Of a stretch of DNA of 64,000 nucleotides, positions 47,166-59,155 are shown piece after piece. The position numbers and the translations under genes were made by a program. The first letter of the stretch is position 1. Every line of letters begins with the position of its first letter. The stretch is from Valencia hispanica. Lineage: Eukaryota; Chordata; Actinopteri; Cyprinodontiformes; Valenciidae. Location: the NCBI GenBank assembly GCA_963556495.2, contig OY747722.1, forward strand, positions 26,177,501 to 26,241,500, in the 5' to 3' direction. The notes under the pieces were generated by a model that ran no database searches, had not been told where the DNA came from, and was given only the letters and a program-made list of their open reading frames with translations.

Positions 47166-49327
47166 TACTGACATTAAATACTAACCACGATGGAAAGAGC
47201 AAGAACTCTAATGCAGCCAATACTTATAACAGTATAGGTCTATGATTGTGTATTTAAGATTTACACATAGAATTAGAAATACTCACTGCTCTTCAACAAA
47301 CACCTGGCTGAAGAACCGCAAGTACAGTTTCAGCAAACCAGACCTTGAAAATGAGGGTGTTAAAACAACAACCAAGCAATAGAACATAACCCAGACTGAG
47401 GACTTGTTAGTGTTGGATCTATTGCAGATTAAAGATATTGTTCTGCACTGTTTTAAATTGCTTTGTAAATCATAGGCATCGTTTGGAGATTGATTTCTAA
47501 TATTCTGCCCAGGTGGCTTTCATTTTCCGCCACATTTCCTTTCTTTTGCCTCAGTCTACTGACAGCTTCAGCACGCCATCCAACCGTTCACTGCAATTAG
47601 AGACATAATGACACACTCCTGTTTAAAACAAGCAAAACAAACCTGTTCAGGGTTGACTGAGCGGGCTCCTTCAAGCTATAACTCAAGTTAGAGTGGCAGC
47701 AGCCCCTTGCAGTGACAATCACATTAGAATTCAGGCTCTTTCTCACCCTCATACCCCGCTCTGCAGACTCCTCAACATTCATAAATGTGACAGTACCATT
47801 CCTTGGAGAAAAAAAGCACGTAGTTGTCTGTAAGAGTGAACAATGGAATATTAAAAGGTTCGAGGTCGGAGAGCAGCAGCAGGATGAGAGAGAGGGAGAG
47901 CGGGAGGAACTGCTGTAGGGGCGGAGGGATACAATGACAGTTAAAGGAAGTGTGGTAGATCACACTGTGACATTGAAAGAAGCGGCGGAGATCCCCCCCA
48001 ATCTCTCTCAAGTATTTAATTTTATTGTTCTCTTTTCATCAAACACATCATCCACCTACTCTCATCCCTTCCAACCTCATTTTTCTCTCTGCCGGGTGAC
48101 ATTGTGCGACTGTGCCCTCTACACTCAGGTGCCAAAAAAATGTCCCCCAAGCATGCATGAATGAGATTTTTGTCATTTAGCAATGGAAAAGGACAGACAG
48201 GATGGAGAAAAGAGAAGAAAAAAATACACTGTCACCAGGAAAAAATGCAGAATAGATTGAGAGGGAAAGCTATGACAGGAGGGGAAATGGACGCTGGAAG
48301 ACATTAGGAATTTATATTCAGAAGTCCAGGAAAACTATAGGTAAAACAGAGCAGAAATGGACATAAAAAACAGGTTTGATGACCTCCAGTTTTTGATAGG
48401 AAGGAATTAATGTCTACAGGAGCCCCAGTGCAATGGAAGCCGCTGTAGCATCGTGTGAACGTATGAAGCAATCCCAGCGTTCTTTCATTATCAACTATTT
48501 TAGGTTTTCAAAAAGTAAGCAATTAATTACCTCACATACACATCAAAACTTTGTTTTAAAAAGACAAAAAACACATATTTTTCTTCCATCTAAACAATGT
48601 GCAAATACAATTGAAAAGCAAACGGTGAAAACTGCCTTTCTAAAAAAGTGTTTATGTTTTTAGGGTCTAGATGTAGAGGATAAAAAAGTTGTGTTTTTCA
48701 GAGTTAAATAAAGACGATGACCCATCTAAATGGAGTAGCCAATGTTTGAAGGGTAGGCTTCCACAGGACTGTTCACCACTCTATTTTCTTAAAAAGCTTT
48801 TGCATTGGGTTTATTCTGTTGGAAAGTCCACTTTCAGGTCATTTCCCACCATTTCAAAGATTATTTTACATTTACTACATTTTTTCATTTTTTCCCTGCC
48901 AAGTAGACAACCAAAATAAGTTGAGCTCCTAAAAGGGATAGTTGATGATTTTGAAGTGAGGTTCTGTTTAAAAGGTGATTAACAGGCAGCAGCAGATAAC
49001 CCTCACACTTTTCATCTTGTAAAAATCCAGATTAGTTGTTCTTGTGACTGAAACAAAAAGCCTCTGCCACCTTAAAGCAGCTGGAATATCTAAAATCTCA
49101 CTGACCCTTCAAACTGTTGTTGTGTTGAGTGGTTATTTACACACAAGCTCATTATTCATCCAAGAAATGGAGGTTGGAGGTGGTGCGCCACTAATGACCT
49201 TCCTGTGTGAAACATTTACTGAGAAGAGAAGTTGCAGAATGTTTCCAGTCAGAATAACTGTAATATTAAATAAAGTCGAGTAAAAAACAAAAATCTTCAA
49301 GTTTTTTAAAGCTTCACTGCTTTCCTT
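47166..49327. other. Non-coding stretch
   Basis: No gene supported. Frames at 47597-47782, 47712-47918 and 47772-48011 overlap on both strands; none shows a domain. Confidence 0.35.
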
Positions 49328-50181
49328 TTGCTATTAGTTCAGATCCAAGATGCCCCGGTACTTCGGTACGCTATTTTTGTCTTGTTTTTGCACATTATTT
49401 GTGCGTCTGGACACTCTTTTGGGTCTTACACCAGAGAAGAGCTTCTCAACTACAGGACCACAACACCTGTGGATTTATTTCCAGTTCTTGACGCATCTGC
49501 AGCGGAGGTACTACAGACTTTGATCAGGAAAGTGAGATGCCAAAGGAGAGGAAAGTAAGCTGGTGTGCTTGTGCGCCTGAGGAGACGCGGATTACACACT
49601 GCCCTACCGGGGATTTTCCTCTCCAACGTCCCTACACTCCGGAACAAAATGGACGAGCTGGCCCTGATGAAAAACATGAACGGAGACTTTTCCACTTCTT
49701 GTGTCTTATGCTTTACGGAGTCGTGGGTCTGTGAGGACATCCCGCACTGTGCGCTCCAGCTAGAGGGATTTCACCTTCTCCGCTCAGACCGGCAAGTCAC
49801 TCTCTCCGGTAAGACTACAGGTGGAGGCATCTGCTTCTACATCAATAGTGGCTGGTGTACAAATGTGACAGTGATTGCTCAGCACTGCTCTTCCTTTCTG
49901 GAATATCTTTTCATTCACTGCAAACTGTTTTATTCTCCGCGGGAGTTCGCTTCATTCATTCTGGCCGCTGTTTACATCCCACCAAATGCTGATGTGCACG
50001 GTGCTCAGTGCGCCCTCGTGGACCAGATACTGTGCATGGAGCGGACATACCCGGACTCTCTCATCATTGCTCTTGGGGACTTTAACAAAGCCAACCTGAG
50101 CCAGGAACTTCCCAAATATAAACAGTATATTAAATGCCCCACCAGAGAGGAGAGGACACTGTATCACTGTTATAGCACAAT

Positions 50182-51074
50182 TAGAGGTGTCAAGTTATCG
50201 CGTTAGTTGCGATTAATTAATTACGGCCATATTTAGCATGTTTTTTAATCGCGTTAATCAAATTTTTCATCTGTATTTTTACTGTTTCTGCATGTGAATT
50301 GCCTTCAAATAAAGTCTGTTTTTATGCTTTGGGCTTCTTGTGCTTGAGCTGTTAGGAGTTAACCACACCCTGAGCTGGATATCGATTGGCTGTCTGTAGG
50401 CCTGCTTATCATGAGTTGACGCTTCCATTTATAGTGGCAAGGGCAAGATGAGTGAGGATGAGCGGTGTGTTGCAGACAGTGTTGCCAATTTTGCATCTTT
50501 GTTTTTAGACCCCTCCAGCGATTCTTTTACAAAAAAGTGATTAGCAAAAAAATCGAGCAACTTTTTCTGGGGTTATTGGAGAGTTTTGGGTCAAGCATGT
50601 ATCCTTGTTACTCTCACTGAGCAGTGGTGAAGCTGTAGGCTCGTCTCCCATTTCGGAACGTTCACAGCAGGCAGACAGCCAGGCAGTCTGTGCGCTGCAG
50701 CTCCACCCATCCAGGTCCAGCTGGACACACTCAGAGTATATATTAACCCAACTGGATCCAGAATGCTAACGAATCGCGCATGCTCAAAGCTGAAGTTGCA
50801 GACAGGCAGCAATGGCACTCAAAAACAGAGAAATGTAAATTGCCAGGACTGTATTTGTTCAAGTCTGGCTTTATGAAGTAAGTTATTGTTTTTAACACTT
50901 TTTGTTATATTTGTTCTGCCATAATAATGTAATGAATTTAAATGAAAATACCTCAAGATGAGCCATTTTCTCAGCAATTATTAGGTGCAATTAAAAAAAA
51001 GAGATGAATTAGATTGATTAAATTACAGATCATAATTAATTAATCTCAAAGTTTTTAATCTCATGACAGCACTA
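50182..51074. mobile_element. Non-autonomous hAT element (893 bp)
   Basis: Flanked by the perfect 8-bp duplication AGCACAAT (50174-50181 and 51075-51082), the size used by hAT transposases. The ends TAGAGGTGTCAAG and, inverted, TAGTGCTGTCATG form a short imperfect TIR. The interior near both ends is rich in gcgattaattaatt / aattaattaatct text that also pairs as an inverted repeat. No transposase frame is seen. Confidence 0.9.
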
Positions 51075-51098
51075 AGCACAATAAGTGGGGCCTATCAT

Positions 51099-51854
51099 TA
51101 GGCCTGTAGCAATGCGTCGATGACGTCGACGACTCGGTTCTAAAAAATCGTTGACATCAAATGCGGTAGTCGACGCACCACGCCCACTCGCCACACGCAA
51201 GTGATTGACCAAAACAATGCAGCATGGACCTGCACCTCTCAGACTGCCTGCAGCCTGCACTCCCATCTCTACATGTCACCAGAACGCAACCCGCTGCCCG
51301 CCGCCCTACCTTAAAGGTGTGGGAATACTTTAAACGCAGCCATAAGCGTCAAGGTATAGTTATTTGCAGTCTTTGCAAGATGGAGCTGGCATATCACTCC
51401 AGCACAACTTCTATGTGGGAACCTCTGAAGCGGAGGCATTCCATTGTTACTCGTGATTCCAGAGAACAGAAAAAAATAACGTTACTATGGCCAATGTTTG
51501 CTAAACTAATTGCACGTTTGTGTAACGTTAGTAGTGTATTATATTGTGTAACGTGCTTGAGCTCTGCGCACTTCGGTGGTGGGTGCTGACGGTGTTTGGT
51601 TTCCGCTAGTAGCTAGTGACTAAACAGCTGTGTTTAGCTAACATGGGTTAGAAATAGCATATAATGCTGGCATGAATGGCAACGGTGGCCAACTTATAGC
51701 TAACAGAACACAGCTATCTAGTCACAAGCATCGGCATACGGCCAATTGGCATCACCAAAGTGACGAGCAGGTAGTCATTAGAATAGTTGACTATTCGATA
51801 AAATAATCGCCCAAATAATTGTTTTAAAAATAATCGTTTACCTCCCCCGCCCTA
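51099..51854 (+). mobile_element. hAT element remnant with BED zinc-finger exon (756 bp)
   Basis: Flanked by the perfect 8-bp duplication CCTATCAT (51091-51098 and 51855-51862). The ends are TAGGCCTGTAGC and, inverted, TAGGGCGGGGGA, so the TIR is short and weak. The right part (ataatcgcccaaataattgt, aataatcgttta) is typical hAT subterminal text. It keeps the start of the transposase gene, with a BED-type zinc finger, but the catalytic and dimerisation regions are deleted. Confidence 0.88.
51224..51589 (+). pseudogene. BED zinc-finger fragment of a hAT transposase
   Basis: An open frame of 121 codons. After a short N-terminus it reads KVWEYFKRSHKRQGIVICSL, then CKMELAYHSSTTSMWEPLKR RH. The Cys-x2-Cys ... 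His-x-type spacing and the aromatic VWEYF are the hallmarks of BED fingers, which bind transposon ends. The frame then runs out of homology after SIVTRDSREQKK, so only the DNA-binding module remains. Confidence 0.85.
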
Positions 51855-52361
51855 CCTATCATGCAGTACCCTATGCTGCACTCGGACTTCCAGACCACGT
51901 GATGATCCACCTGATCCTCGACAGACAGAGGCTGAACCTCTCCAAACCTGTCGTGAGGACTATAAAACTTGGGAGCAACGAGGCTGTGGAGGAGCTTCGC
52001 ACACGTTTAGAATCTACAGACTGGGACGCAATGAGGGCTGCTTCTGCCTGCTTGGATGAGTTCACGGCCACTGTCACCTCCTATATCCACTTCTGCGGGT
52101 GGGTTATAACAATGACACACCCTGGTTTTACTCCTAAACTCAAACGGCTGTGGTTACAAAAGAAACAAGCGTTCAGAAGCAGAGACTACTACAAAGATGC
52201 CAAGTACGGGTTTAGCAAAGAAGTAGACATTGCTAGACATCAGCACTGAGAATATGCAGCAGCAGATCTCAGAGAACGACTCAGCCTCTGTGTGAAACAG
52301 TTTTAGGAAAATAACCAACTACAAGCCTAAAGCCCCCCAATCCACTGATGATTTGCTCTTA

Positions 52362-53043
52362 TGCTGCGTTCTATTTGTCTTGTAAGCGCGACTTGCAACT
52401 CGAGAGTGACGTCACATCCGTGTTGGAAAACAAGTTACAACGGGTTTTTGCGTTCTGTTTTGCACACAGCACGACAGGTCGGAGAAAGGAAACTCGATGT
52501 TGCACTATTTCTGAAAGAGTACAGAGAGCTAATATCAAAGTTTGTGGTTCATCATCAAAATATGGAAGAAGATGATAGCAAGCGGAGAATGTAAGTTAAT
52601 GTTTCATCTTATTTGATTGTACTCTAATTTTTAACCTCTGTTTAAGCGAAAATTCCGTGGCTCAAGACTCGGCATTGTTGTCATAGCAACATGGATCGTC
52701 TCTAGCCAATTTAAACTGCACAAGCTACAAAATAACTTATTAGGCGGCACGTAATAAGACTGTAGCGACATGCCTATTGGTAACCGTATACACTGCTATG
52801 TGTACGACTTCTACATTTGGTTACAACAAAGACAAAAGTGCTTAAAATAGTAGAAAACCACAATGTTTACTTATGTGTGATGCTCGTGGTAGCCGTTTTG
52901 GAACTGATCTCGGGGTCCTCTGAGCCTCGACGAGTTGACGACCTGTACATACGACCTCGGGGGCGTTCTATTTGCAACTTCCGGTTCGTAATTTTGAAAA
53001 CCGACTTGCAAACCGAGTTTCGGTGGACAAATAGAGCGCAGGA
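52362..53043. mobile_element. PIF/Harbinger-like non-autonomous element (682 bp)
   Basis: Flanked by the 3-bp duplication TTA (52359-52361 and 53044-53046), the usual target of PIF/Harbinger. Ends TGCTGCGTTCTATTTGTC and, inverted, TCCTGCGCTCTATTTGTC match at 16 of 18 positions. Deleting the element and one TTA puts the LINE frame back in register. A 77-codon frame (52361-52594) lies inside but has no recognisable domain. Confidence 0.85.
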
Positions 53044-53046
53044 TTA

Positions 53047-54610
53047 GTCAACACCCTAAACGAATTTTATTGTTGTTTTGATGAGCCATCAAGCAGCTCT
53101 CACACCTCCACCAGTCCCAACAATAGTGACACTATGGACACTTATCCCCCCACCTCCCATGCTCCCCCCACCTCAGAGCCATCACCACCATCAAGGAATT
53201 CTCCTACAGCACCCCCCTCCTCCCCCACACCTGTGAGGGCTTTACCACACTTTCCTTAACAACAAGCTTTTATATTTATGAAGCAGATGTGAGGAAGCAG
53301 TTTAAGAGCCTGAATGCCGGGAAAGCCCCCGACCAGGACAGTGTATCTCCTGCCACTCCTAGACACTGTGCAAACAAGCTGCCCCCAGTGTTTTCGGGCA
53401 TTTTTAACTTCTCACTGGAGGCATGTCATGTGCCTGCCTGCTTCAAGACCTCCACCATAGTCCCTGTCCCCAAGAAGCCAAGGATCACTGAGCTCAATGA
53501 CTACACACCTGTGGCTCTGACATCTGTGGTTATTAAGCCATTTGAGCAACTGGTTCTCTCCTACCTCAAGACCCTCACGACCCCTCTCCTGGACCCGCTG
53601 CAGTTTGCCTACAGAGCCAACAGGTCTGTAGATGATGCCTTCAACATGGCTCTACACTTCATCCTGCAGCATCTGGACTCCTTGGTAACCTACGTCAGGA
53701 TCCTGTTTGTGGACTTCACCTCTGCCATCCCGACCATCCCTCTAGACCTCCTCCAAGGCAAGCTGTTCCAGATAAACATGCCTGATCCAATCTGCAGGTG
53801 TTTCATTGACTTCCTGACTGACATGAAGCAGCATGAGAGACTGGGGAGGAATGTCTCGGACTCCCGGACCATCAGCACCGGCTCCCCTCTGGGCTATGTT
53901 CTTTCTCCTCTGCTCTTCTCCCTGTACACCAACTGCTGCACCTCCAACCACCAGTCTGTCAAGCTAATTAAGTTTGCAGATGACACCACTGTTATTGGAC
54001 TCATCTCAGACGGGGATGAGTCTGCCTAAAGGATGGAGGCTGAATGTCTGGTGTCCTGGTGAAGCCACAACAACCTGGTGCTGAACTTCTAGAAGACAGT
54101 GGAGATAATTGTGGACTTTAGGAAGCACACAGCCCCACTCGCCTCCATCATCCTGACTGACACCCCCATCACCACTGTGGACTCATTTCGCTTCCTGGGC
54201 ACCACCATCACCAGGACCTCAAGTGGGAGCCCACCATCACATCCATCATAAAGAAGTCCCAGCTGAGGATGTACTTCCTGAGGCAGCTGAAGAAATTCAA
54301 CCTGCAGGCATGGAAGATGATGGGGTTCTACACTGCAATCATTGAGTCCATCCTCACCCCCTCCATCATGGTGTGGTATGCTGGAGCTACCATCAGGGAT
54401 GAACAGAGACTGCAGCATGTTGTGCGCTCTGCTGAGAAGGTGCTTGGCTGCAAACTCCCATCTCTACAGGACCTGTACACCTCTTTGACACTTGGGCGTG
54501 CAGGTCGGATCACAGCCGACCCTTCTCACTCTGGATACAGACTTTTTGACCTGCCCCCCTCAGACAGTTTCTTCCCCTCTGCTGTTGAACTCATGAACAA
54601 TAATCCTTAA
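53047..54610 (+). pseudogene. LINE reverse transcriptase, inactivated
   Basis: RT half of the same LINE. The 53289-54029 frame has FKSLNAGKAPDQDSVSP, LNDYTPVALTSVVIKPFEQL, DPLQFAYRANRSVDDA, RILFVDFTSAIPTI (motif A, altered from the usual FSSAFNTI), STGSPLGYVLSPLLFSLYT (motif B, Gln of GSPQG replaced by Leu) and KLIKFADDTTVIGLIS (motif C with catalytic FADD). A TAA at 54027-54029, then TGA and TAG within the next 80 bases in the same frame, end the protein early. The C-terminal region continues at 54269-54610 (YFLRQLKKFN, AIIESILTPSIMVWY, RLQHVVRSAEKVLG). Confidence 0.9.
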
Positions 54611-54853
54611 ACTGTTCCCACCACCCTCTCTGTTTCGGTCACATGACCATGTGTTGTGTTTTAGCACCTGTGTGATTTTGCACTAATCAGAACCTGCACT
54701 CATGCATATATTAATCTGTTTATCTCATTTTATTTGTTTTTTATTGCACGCTTAGAAGTGTTTATTTTATGTCTGGACAAAGTACCACAGCAATTTTCTA
54801 ATGTTGTGAACCTGTTCACACATGTGGCAATAGAACCGCTCTGATTCTGATTT
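54610..54853 (+). other. 3' UTR and tail of the LINE
   Basis: The untranslated 3' end contains tgcactttttattgcac-like text and terminates in ctctgattctgattt, a short GATTCT tandem tail, which marks the 3' boundary. Confidence 0.75.
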
Positions 54854-56730
54854 ACCATGACAGAAAAAGTTTTACATGTTCCATTTCTGAAGACCAGTGT
54901 TGAACTGCCTCCTACCTCCATTTCTGTGTAAATAGATTGAGGTCTATCTGTAAATTTGGTTCATAGATTCACAAACTAGTGCTACTATAAAACACTATGA
55001 GCATGCTAATGGAAACTACCACACCTAAGGAAGGTGATCGAAAAGGTTTTGAGCGGTAGATAACGGATTATGGATGTCAGACTTGTCATGGAATAACTAT
55101 TTTATTGGAGGACATTAATTGGAACATTTTTGTTCAAGATGGCTTAGTTCTGTCTATGATTAGAGACTACGAAAAGTGAGTTTCAAATTATTTTTCTTTA
55201 ATTGTTCGTTGTGTCTACAGTTATGATTACATCCTTGATTGGCATACCTCATCGGAATCACAAGAATCTTAGCTTTCCAATTATGTATAATACGTATATG
55301 TATACAGAAGGGGTGTCGCAAGAAAAGGCATATTTGGCCCAGAAGTACGTAACGTCCAACCCTCTGAAAGTAAGAACGCTACACTAATGTACAGTTATGT
55401 AACTTTGCAAAATAACACAAAAACAAGACTTAATGCAATGGCTGCAGTATACTATCTATTTACCGTTGATGTCTCTAAACACATAATCTATCTTCTGATG
55501 AAACTTGACCCCTTTCAGCACTATGATGGGGGGGGACAGAAAAAAATCTCTCTTCCCTGAGCTCAGATAAAGAACCCACTTTCTCAAGTGGACCTTCATT
55601 TACAATCAACCGACAATCCTGAGCTAATTAGCTGCCTGTAATTCTTGGATGTGCTTGGATAACCGGATTTAAAATGGAATGACAAAAATAGCAGACATGG
55701 TAAAGCCAAACAATACAGCATCATCAATGTAGCCCGGAGAACATTTGCTTATAAAAAAAAAAAGTTTGCTAAAGTCACCTGTGGCATCATACAAAAAAAA
55801 TAAATAAAAAATACCTACCGTTTTACAACTTCACATGTCGAAAGAAGTTGGACGTTGTGCAATCTCTGTCTGTGATTCTCTTCTTGCATGTTTTTACAAG
55901 TTGCACTGCAATTTTGTCAACTACTTTGTAGTTTATGTAATTGAAAGAATTCAGTATTCAGAGCATTACTGTCGTTGGCCGCAGTGCTGTATAGAGAGAC
56001 AACGGGTTAGGATGGCTTTTTTTTTCAATCTAGCAATTTGATTGGCTGCTCTGCTTCTCTCAGACACATGCGTACACAGAGAGTCTCCACTTGTTAAGAT
56101 GGATTCAGTGTCACAGGATGAGTGGAATCAAGTAAAAGTGCAATTTTTAAATAAAGATGTTTTAAACTTTAAATATTAGGTATATGATGCCTTGTTGGTC
56201 CATAACTTTCAATAAAACTATTTGAATTTTAAACAAAACCAGTTTTAATAATCAATATGTAAAGAAGAAACGTAATTATTTCAACTAAGCAGCATCATCT
56301 TAAATGCACGGAAGAAATTTCCTTTTACTTGCCGAAAAAAAGGGAGCAGAGACTTCTTGGACAGTCTGTATGTTTAATCAATACCACAGCAAGCCATCTT
56401 TGTCCAATAAGGGCACGATCAAAATCCATAGGTTTTCATAGATTGATGAAAACGTCCGGGTTCTCTCATTGGACGTCCTCTATGGCCCGAGCTGCTACCT
56501 AGAGACGGAAAAGACCGCGAAGCGCTGCTGTTTACAAGACAAAGTGCTAGCTGGTTTATTTGGCAGGTGCCCAAGATTCCGTTGGTCACATAGACACAAA
56601 AACTACAACAAAGCTGAGCAAAGTGAGAGTTTAGCTATTAAATGAAAACTAAAGACTGGAGTTACCCTTTTTGAAGATCTTTGTGAGACTGCTTTTCTCA
56701 TAATGTAATTTTTAAACTGACTTTTTAGAT
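54854..56730. other. Non-coding stretch
   Basis: No gene supported. Possible interior of an old hAT copy whose right end is at 57141; left end not found. Confidence 0.35.
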
Positions 56731-56830
56731 TTTAGATGGCTGTGGGTAGGAAGGATCTTCTGTAGCAGCCTGTATTACAGTGGTTTTGATTAAGCTTCTG
56801 ACTGAAAATGCTGTTGTATTACTTGTAATG
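56731..56830 (-). mobile_element. LINE 3' fragment, (TTGAA)n family
   Basis: gatggctgtgggtaggaagg, atcttctgtagcagcctgta and taagcttctgactgaaaatg are, in reverse complement, the family 3' coding end seen at 11329-11650 and 60600. Short and diverged. Confidence 0.65.
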
Positions 56831-57059
56831 ATAGCTGTAACATTAACAGTAGTGATGGTGATTTAATTACCCTTAGCACATGTCATGTGTCTGCCGTAAC
56901 GCTAAGGTTTTATTTTATAATTGGTTCATAAATGTTGTATGAGCTATCATCTTAACTGTCAGTATTTTAGATAGCACATAACGGAGATAACACTTCAAGC
57001 TAGAAGCAAATGATGGTTATATTAGAACAGCTGAGTGCTGCTGCGATAAGATACAATTT

Positions 57060-57141
57060 GCACGTGATCTGATTAGTCGACTAAACGGCAAAATAATCAG
57101 TGATTAGTCGGTTATCAAGATAACCATTTGTGGTAGCCCTA
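57060..57141. mobile_element. hAT element right end
   Basis: gattagtcgactaaacggca, aaataatcagtgattagtcg and a terminal tggtagcccta give, inverted, TAGGGCTACCA, a hAT-like terminus. The left partner was not located within the window. Confidence 0.6.
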
Positions 57142-59147
57142 CTTCCAATCCCAATAAAATACATTGAAGTTGATGGTTGTTGCATGGCAAAATATTAATA
57201 AATTCAAGAGATATGAATACAGCAAGACACTGCACACAGGACATATCCTTGTACAACTTGATGAAAAACACGAAATCAAGTGATAATTCATAAGTCCAGA
57301 AGTACTGTATGTCTTACTTCAGCCAGGAAAGTAAATGCAACTTCAGATACAGACATTAACTGTAAGTGTATGGGAATAGAAAAGTTTGCTTGTGAATAGA
57401 GGGCAGCAGGGAGCTTTGTTCCAAGGAGCAGGCCCACAGAAACTGAAAAGCCTGCTCATGAGATCAGCTGAAAGGTCTGAACCTTCAGACCTGAAACATG
57501 ATTAAAGACAGGGAGTATTTCTGAGAAGTACTGGGATGCAGAAGCATTGAGGGCAATGTGGACCATTTCAAAGATTTTGAATTGAACTAGAAGCTATTGC
57601 AGTACTGAAGTAATGTAAACACACTTTGCTGATGGGGTTATTCTACTGACCTTTTAGATAATCCTGCTATAATGTAGGATTGATAACAGCAGGGTGGAAT
57701 TTGTTTTTAATGCTCTGTTGAACTGCTTTTAAGATGGATGCATTCAGACAAGCAACTCGTTCACTTGGCAGTACTTTAGTTAAATGTTCACAAACACAGA
57801 GGCAGGAATTCACAAAGCAATGCAATCTCCTCCATTTTTGCAACTGTCTAACATACGATTTCCTTCATCTCTGCACTGGATTCATGAAGCAGATTGCACT
57901 AAATAAAATGCAGATGTGTCCATTTTCCAGCTACAGTTGTAACCCCTAATGTCAGGTTTATTTACAATATATGCAAACTAGCAGCTGTTCGCAACAAACT
58001 AAATGAACTCAATTTGAGTCATCATTATGCTTCACTATGTTGTGTTCTCAGGATTTGCTGAAAAGTTCCAGTTTTAAGTTATCACTGCACACAACTGATA
58101 CCCAAAACCTCTTTGCCTTATTCATCTACCTGTGCGTAAACTGGATCTGATTCTTGCACAGAAGTGGCTTACCTCTTGCATCTCAGACATGGAGTCCTTC
58201 AGTGTTTGTGCCTTACTATGAAAACTGAAACCTCAGAGGCTGCTGTCACCAAGTCTTGACGCAGGTCTTTTGCTGTCAATTAAGGATTTCTGAGCACCTG
58301 TCACCTCGGTTATACCTCCCCTTTTCTGCCACCAGGGGGCAGAGCCTATGTGCATGAAACTTGTAAACTATTCAGCTATCTCTTGGAACATTCAGGACCT
58401 ATGCAATGTTTTTGTATCCTATTCCTTGTTAATCAAAGCATTCAACTCTTCTCTGAACACATTGGATTATTTTCTTGACTTTGCCATACATTTGACATCA
58501 CTTTCAGGGGACAATTTGGGGGTCAGTCATGTGGAAAAGCCATAAACAAAGCCATTGTAGCTAGCTAATGGTATTGTCATACCCAACTAGCTGTCTACTT
58601 CTGTACTATTTGACTAATTTTCTACTTTTATAAAATTATCAGCAGTAATGTTCTAAAATTCAATTATAGAAACATTTTGCCAAGTTTAAATCTTTCCGAG
58701 AAAACAGAAGTCTTTTCTTGGACACAATTTTCCATTTTCTCTCAGTCATTTATACTCAAAACCTTTACTTGAAGTATAAAGTATATATAAAATCTCTTTA
58801 TGTTTAGTCTACCCGAATACACCACAAACAGTCTGAAAATGTCCACTTCAGCGAAAGTGTGCTATTAGTACACGTGACAGACACACGATATTAATATTTA
58901 TCCTTTAAGTAAAGATGGTACTATGGGATATAGAATTAGTATATTAGCATTTAACCTTTAAATGAAGACGGCACTGTGGTTTTACAGCATTTGTCAACAT
59001 TTAGGTACCCATTCATCCCTCTACAAATCTTCAGTCTTCTTTTCTTGAGCCTTTAGAATCCATTTCAAAAATTACCAACATGAAATGATAGCATGGATTA
59101 GCTGTTAGTTTTGCGAAATGTATCAGTATTTTACTGGGAAAAAAAAC
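57142..59147. other. Non-coding stretch
   Basis: No gene supported; nothing recognised apart from scattered AT-rich text. Confidence 0.35.
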
Positions 59148-59155
59148 CTTTAAAG

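Larger units (their letters stand above)
49328..52361 (+). pseudogene. LINE 5' ORF and APE-type endonuclease, interrupted
   Basis: The first frame (49328-49558) ends at a TAA. The same frame continues past it with GVLVRLRRRGLHTALPGIFL, NVPTLRNKMDELALM (endonuclease start), CFTESWVCEDIPH, LLRSDRQVT, GGGICFYINSGWC, AAVYIPPNAD and IIALGDFNKANLS (49565-50181). It is cut at CYSTI by two hAT elements, resumes at 51863 with a VPYAALGLPDHVMIHL-type segment (catalytic-histidine region of APE endonucleases) and runs through the interdomain linker to 52361. There a Harbinger-like element cuts it again. The role of this domain was nicking target DNA before reverse transcription. Confidence 0.85.
49328..54853 (+). 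mobile_element. Rex1/CR1-like LINE interrupted by three DNA transposons
   Basis: A largely complete non-LTR retrotransposon: 5' ORF start, endonuclease, reverse transcriptase and 3' end terminating in TTCTGATTCTGATT. Its parts are 49328-50181, 51083-51090, 51863-52361 and 53047-54853; the three gaps are insertions with target duplications. Removing the insertions leaves about 3.2 kb, typical for this group. Clade is judged from the RT motifs LFVDF-SA, STGSP-G and FADDTTVIGLI. Stops in both coding parts show it is dead. Confidence 0.85.
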
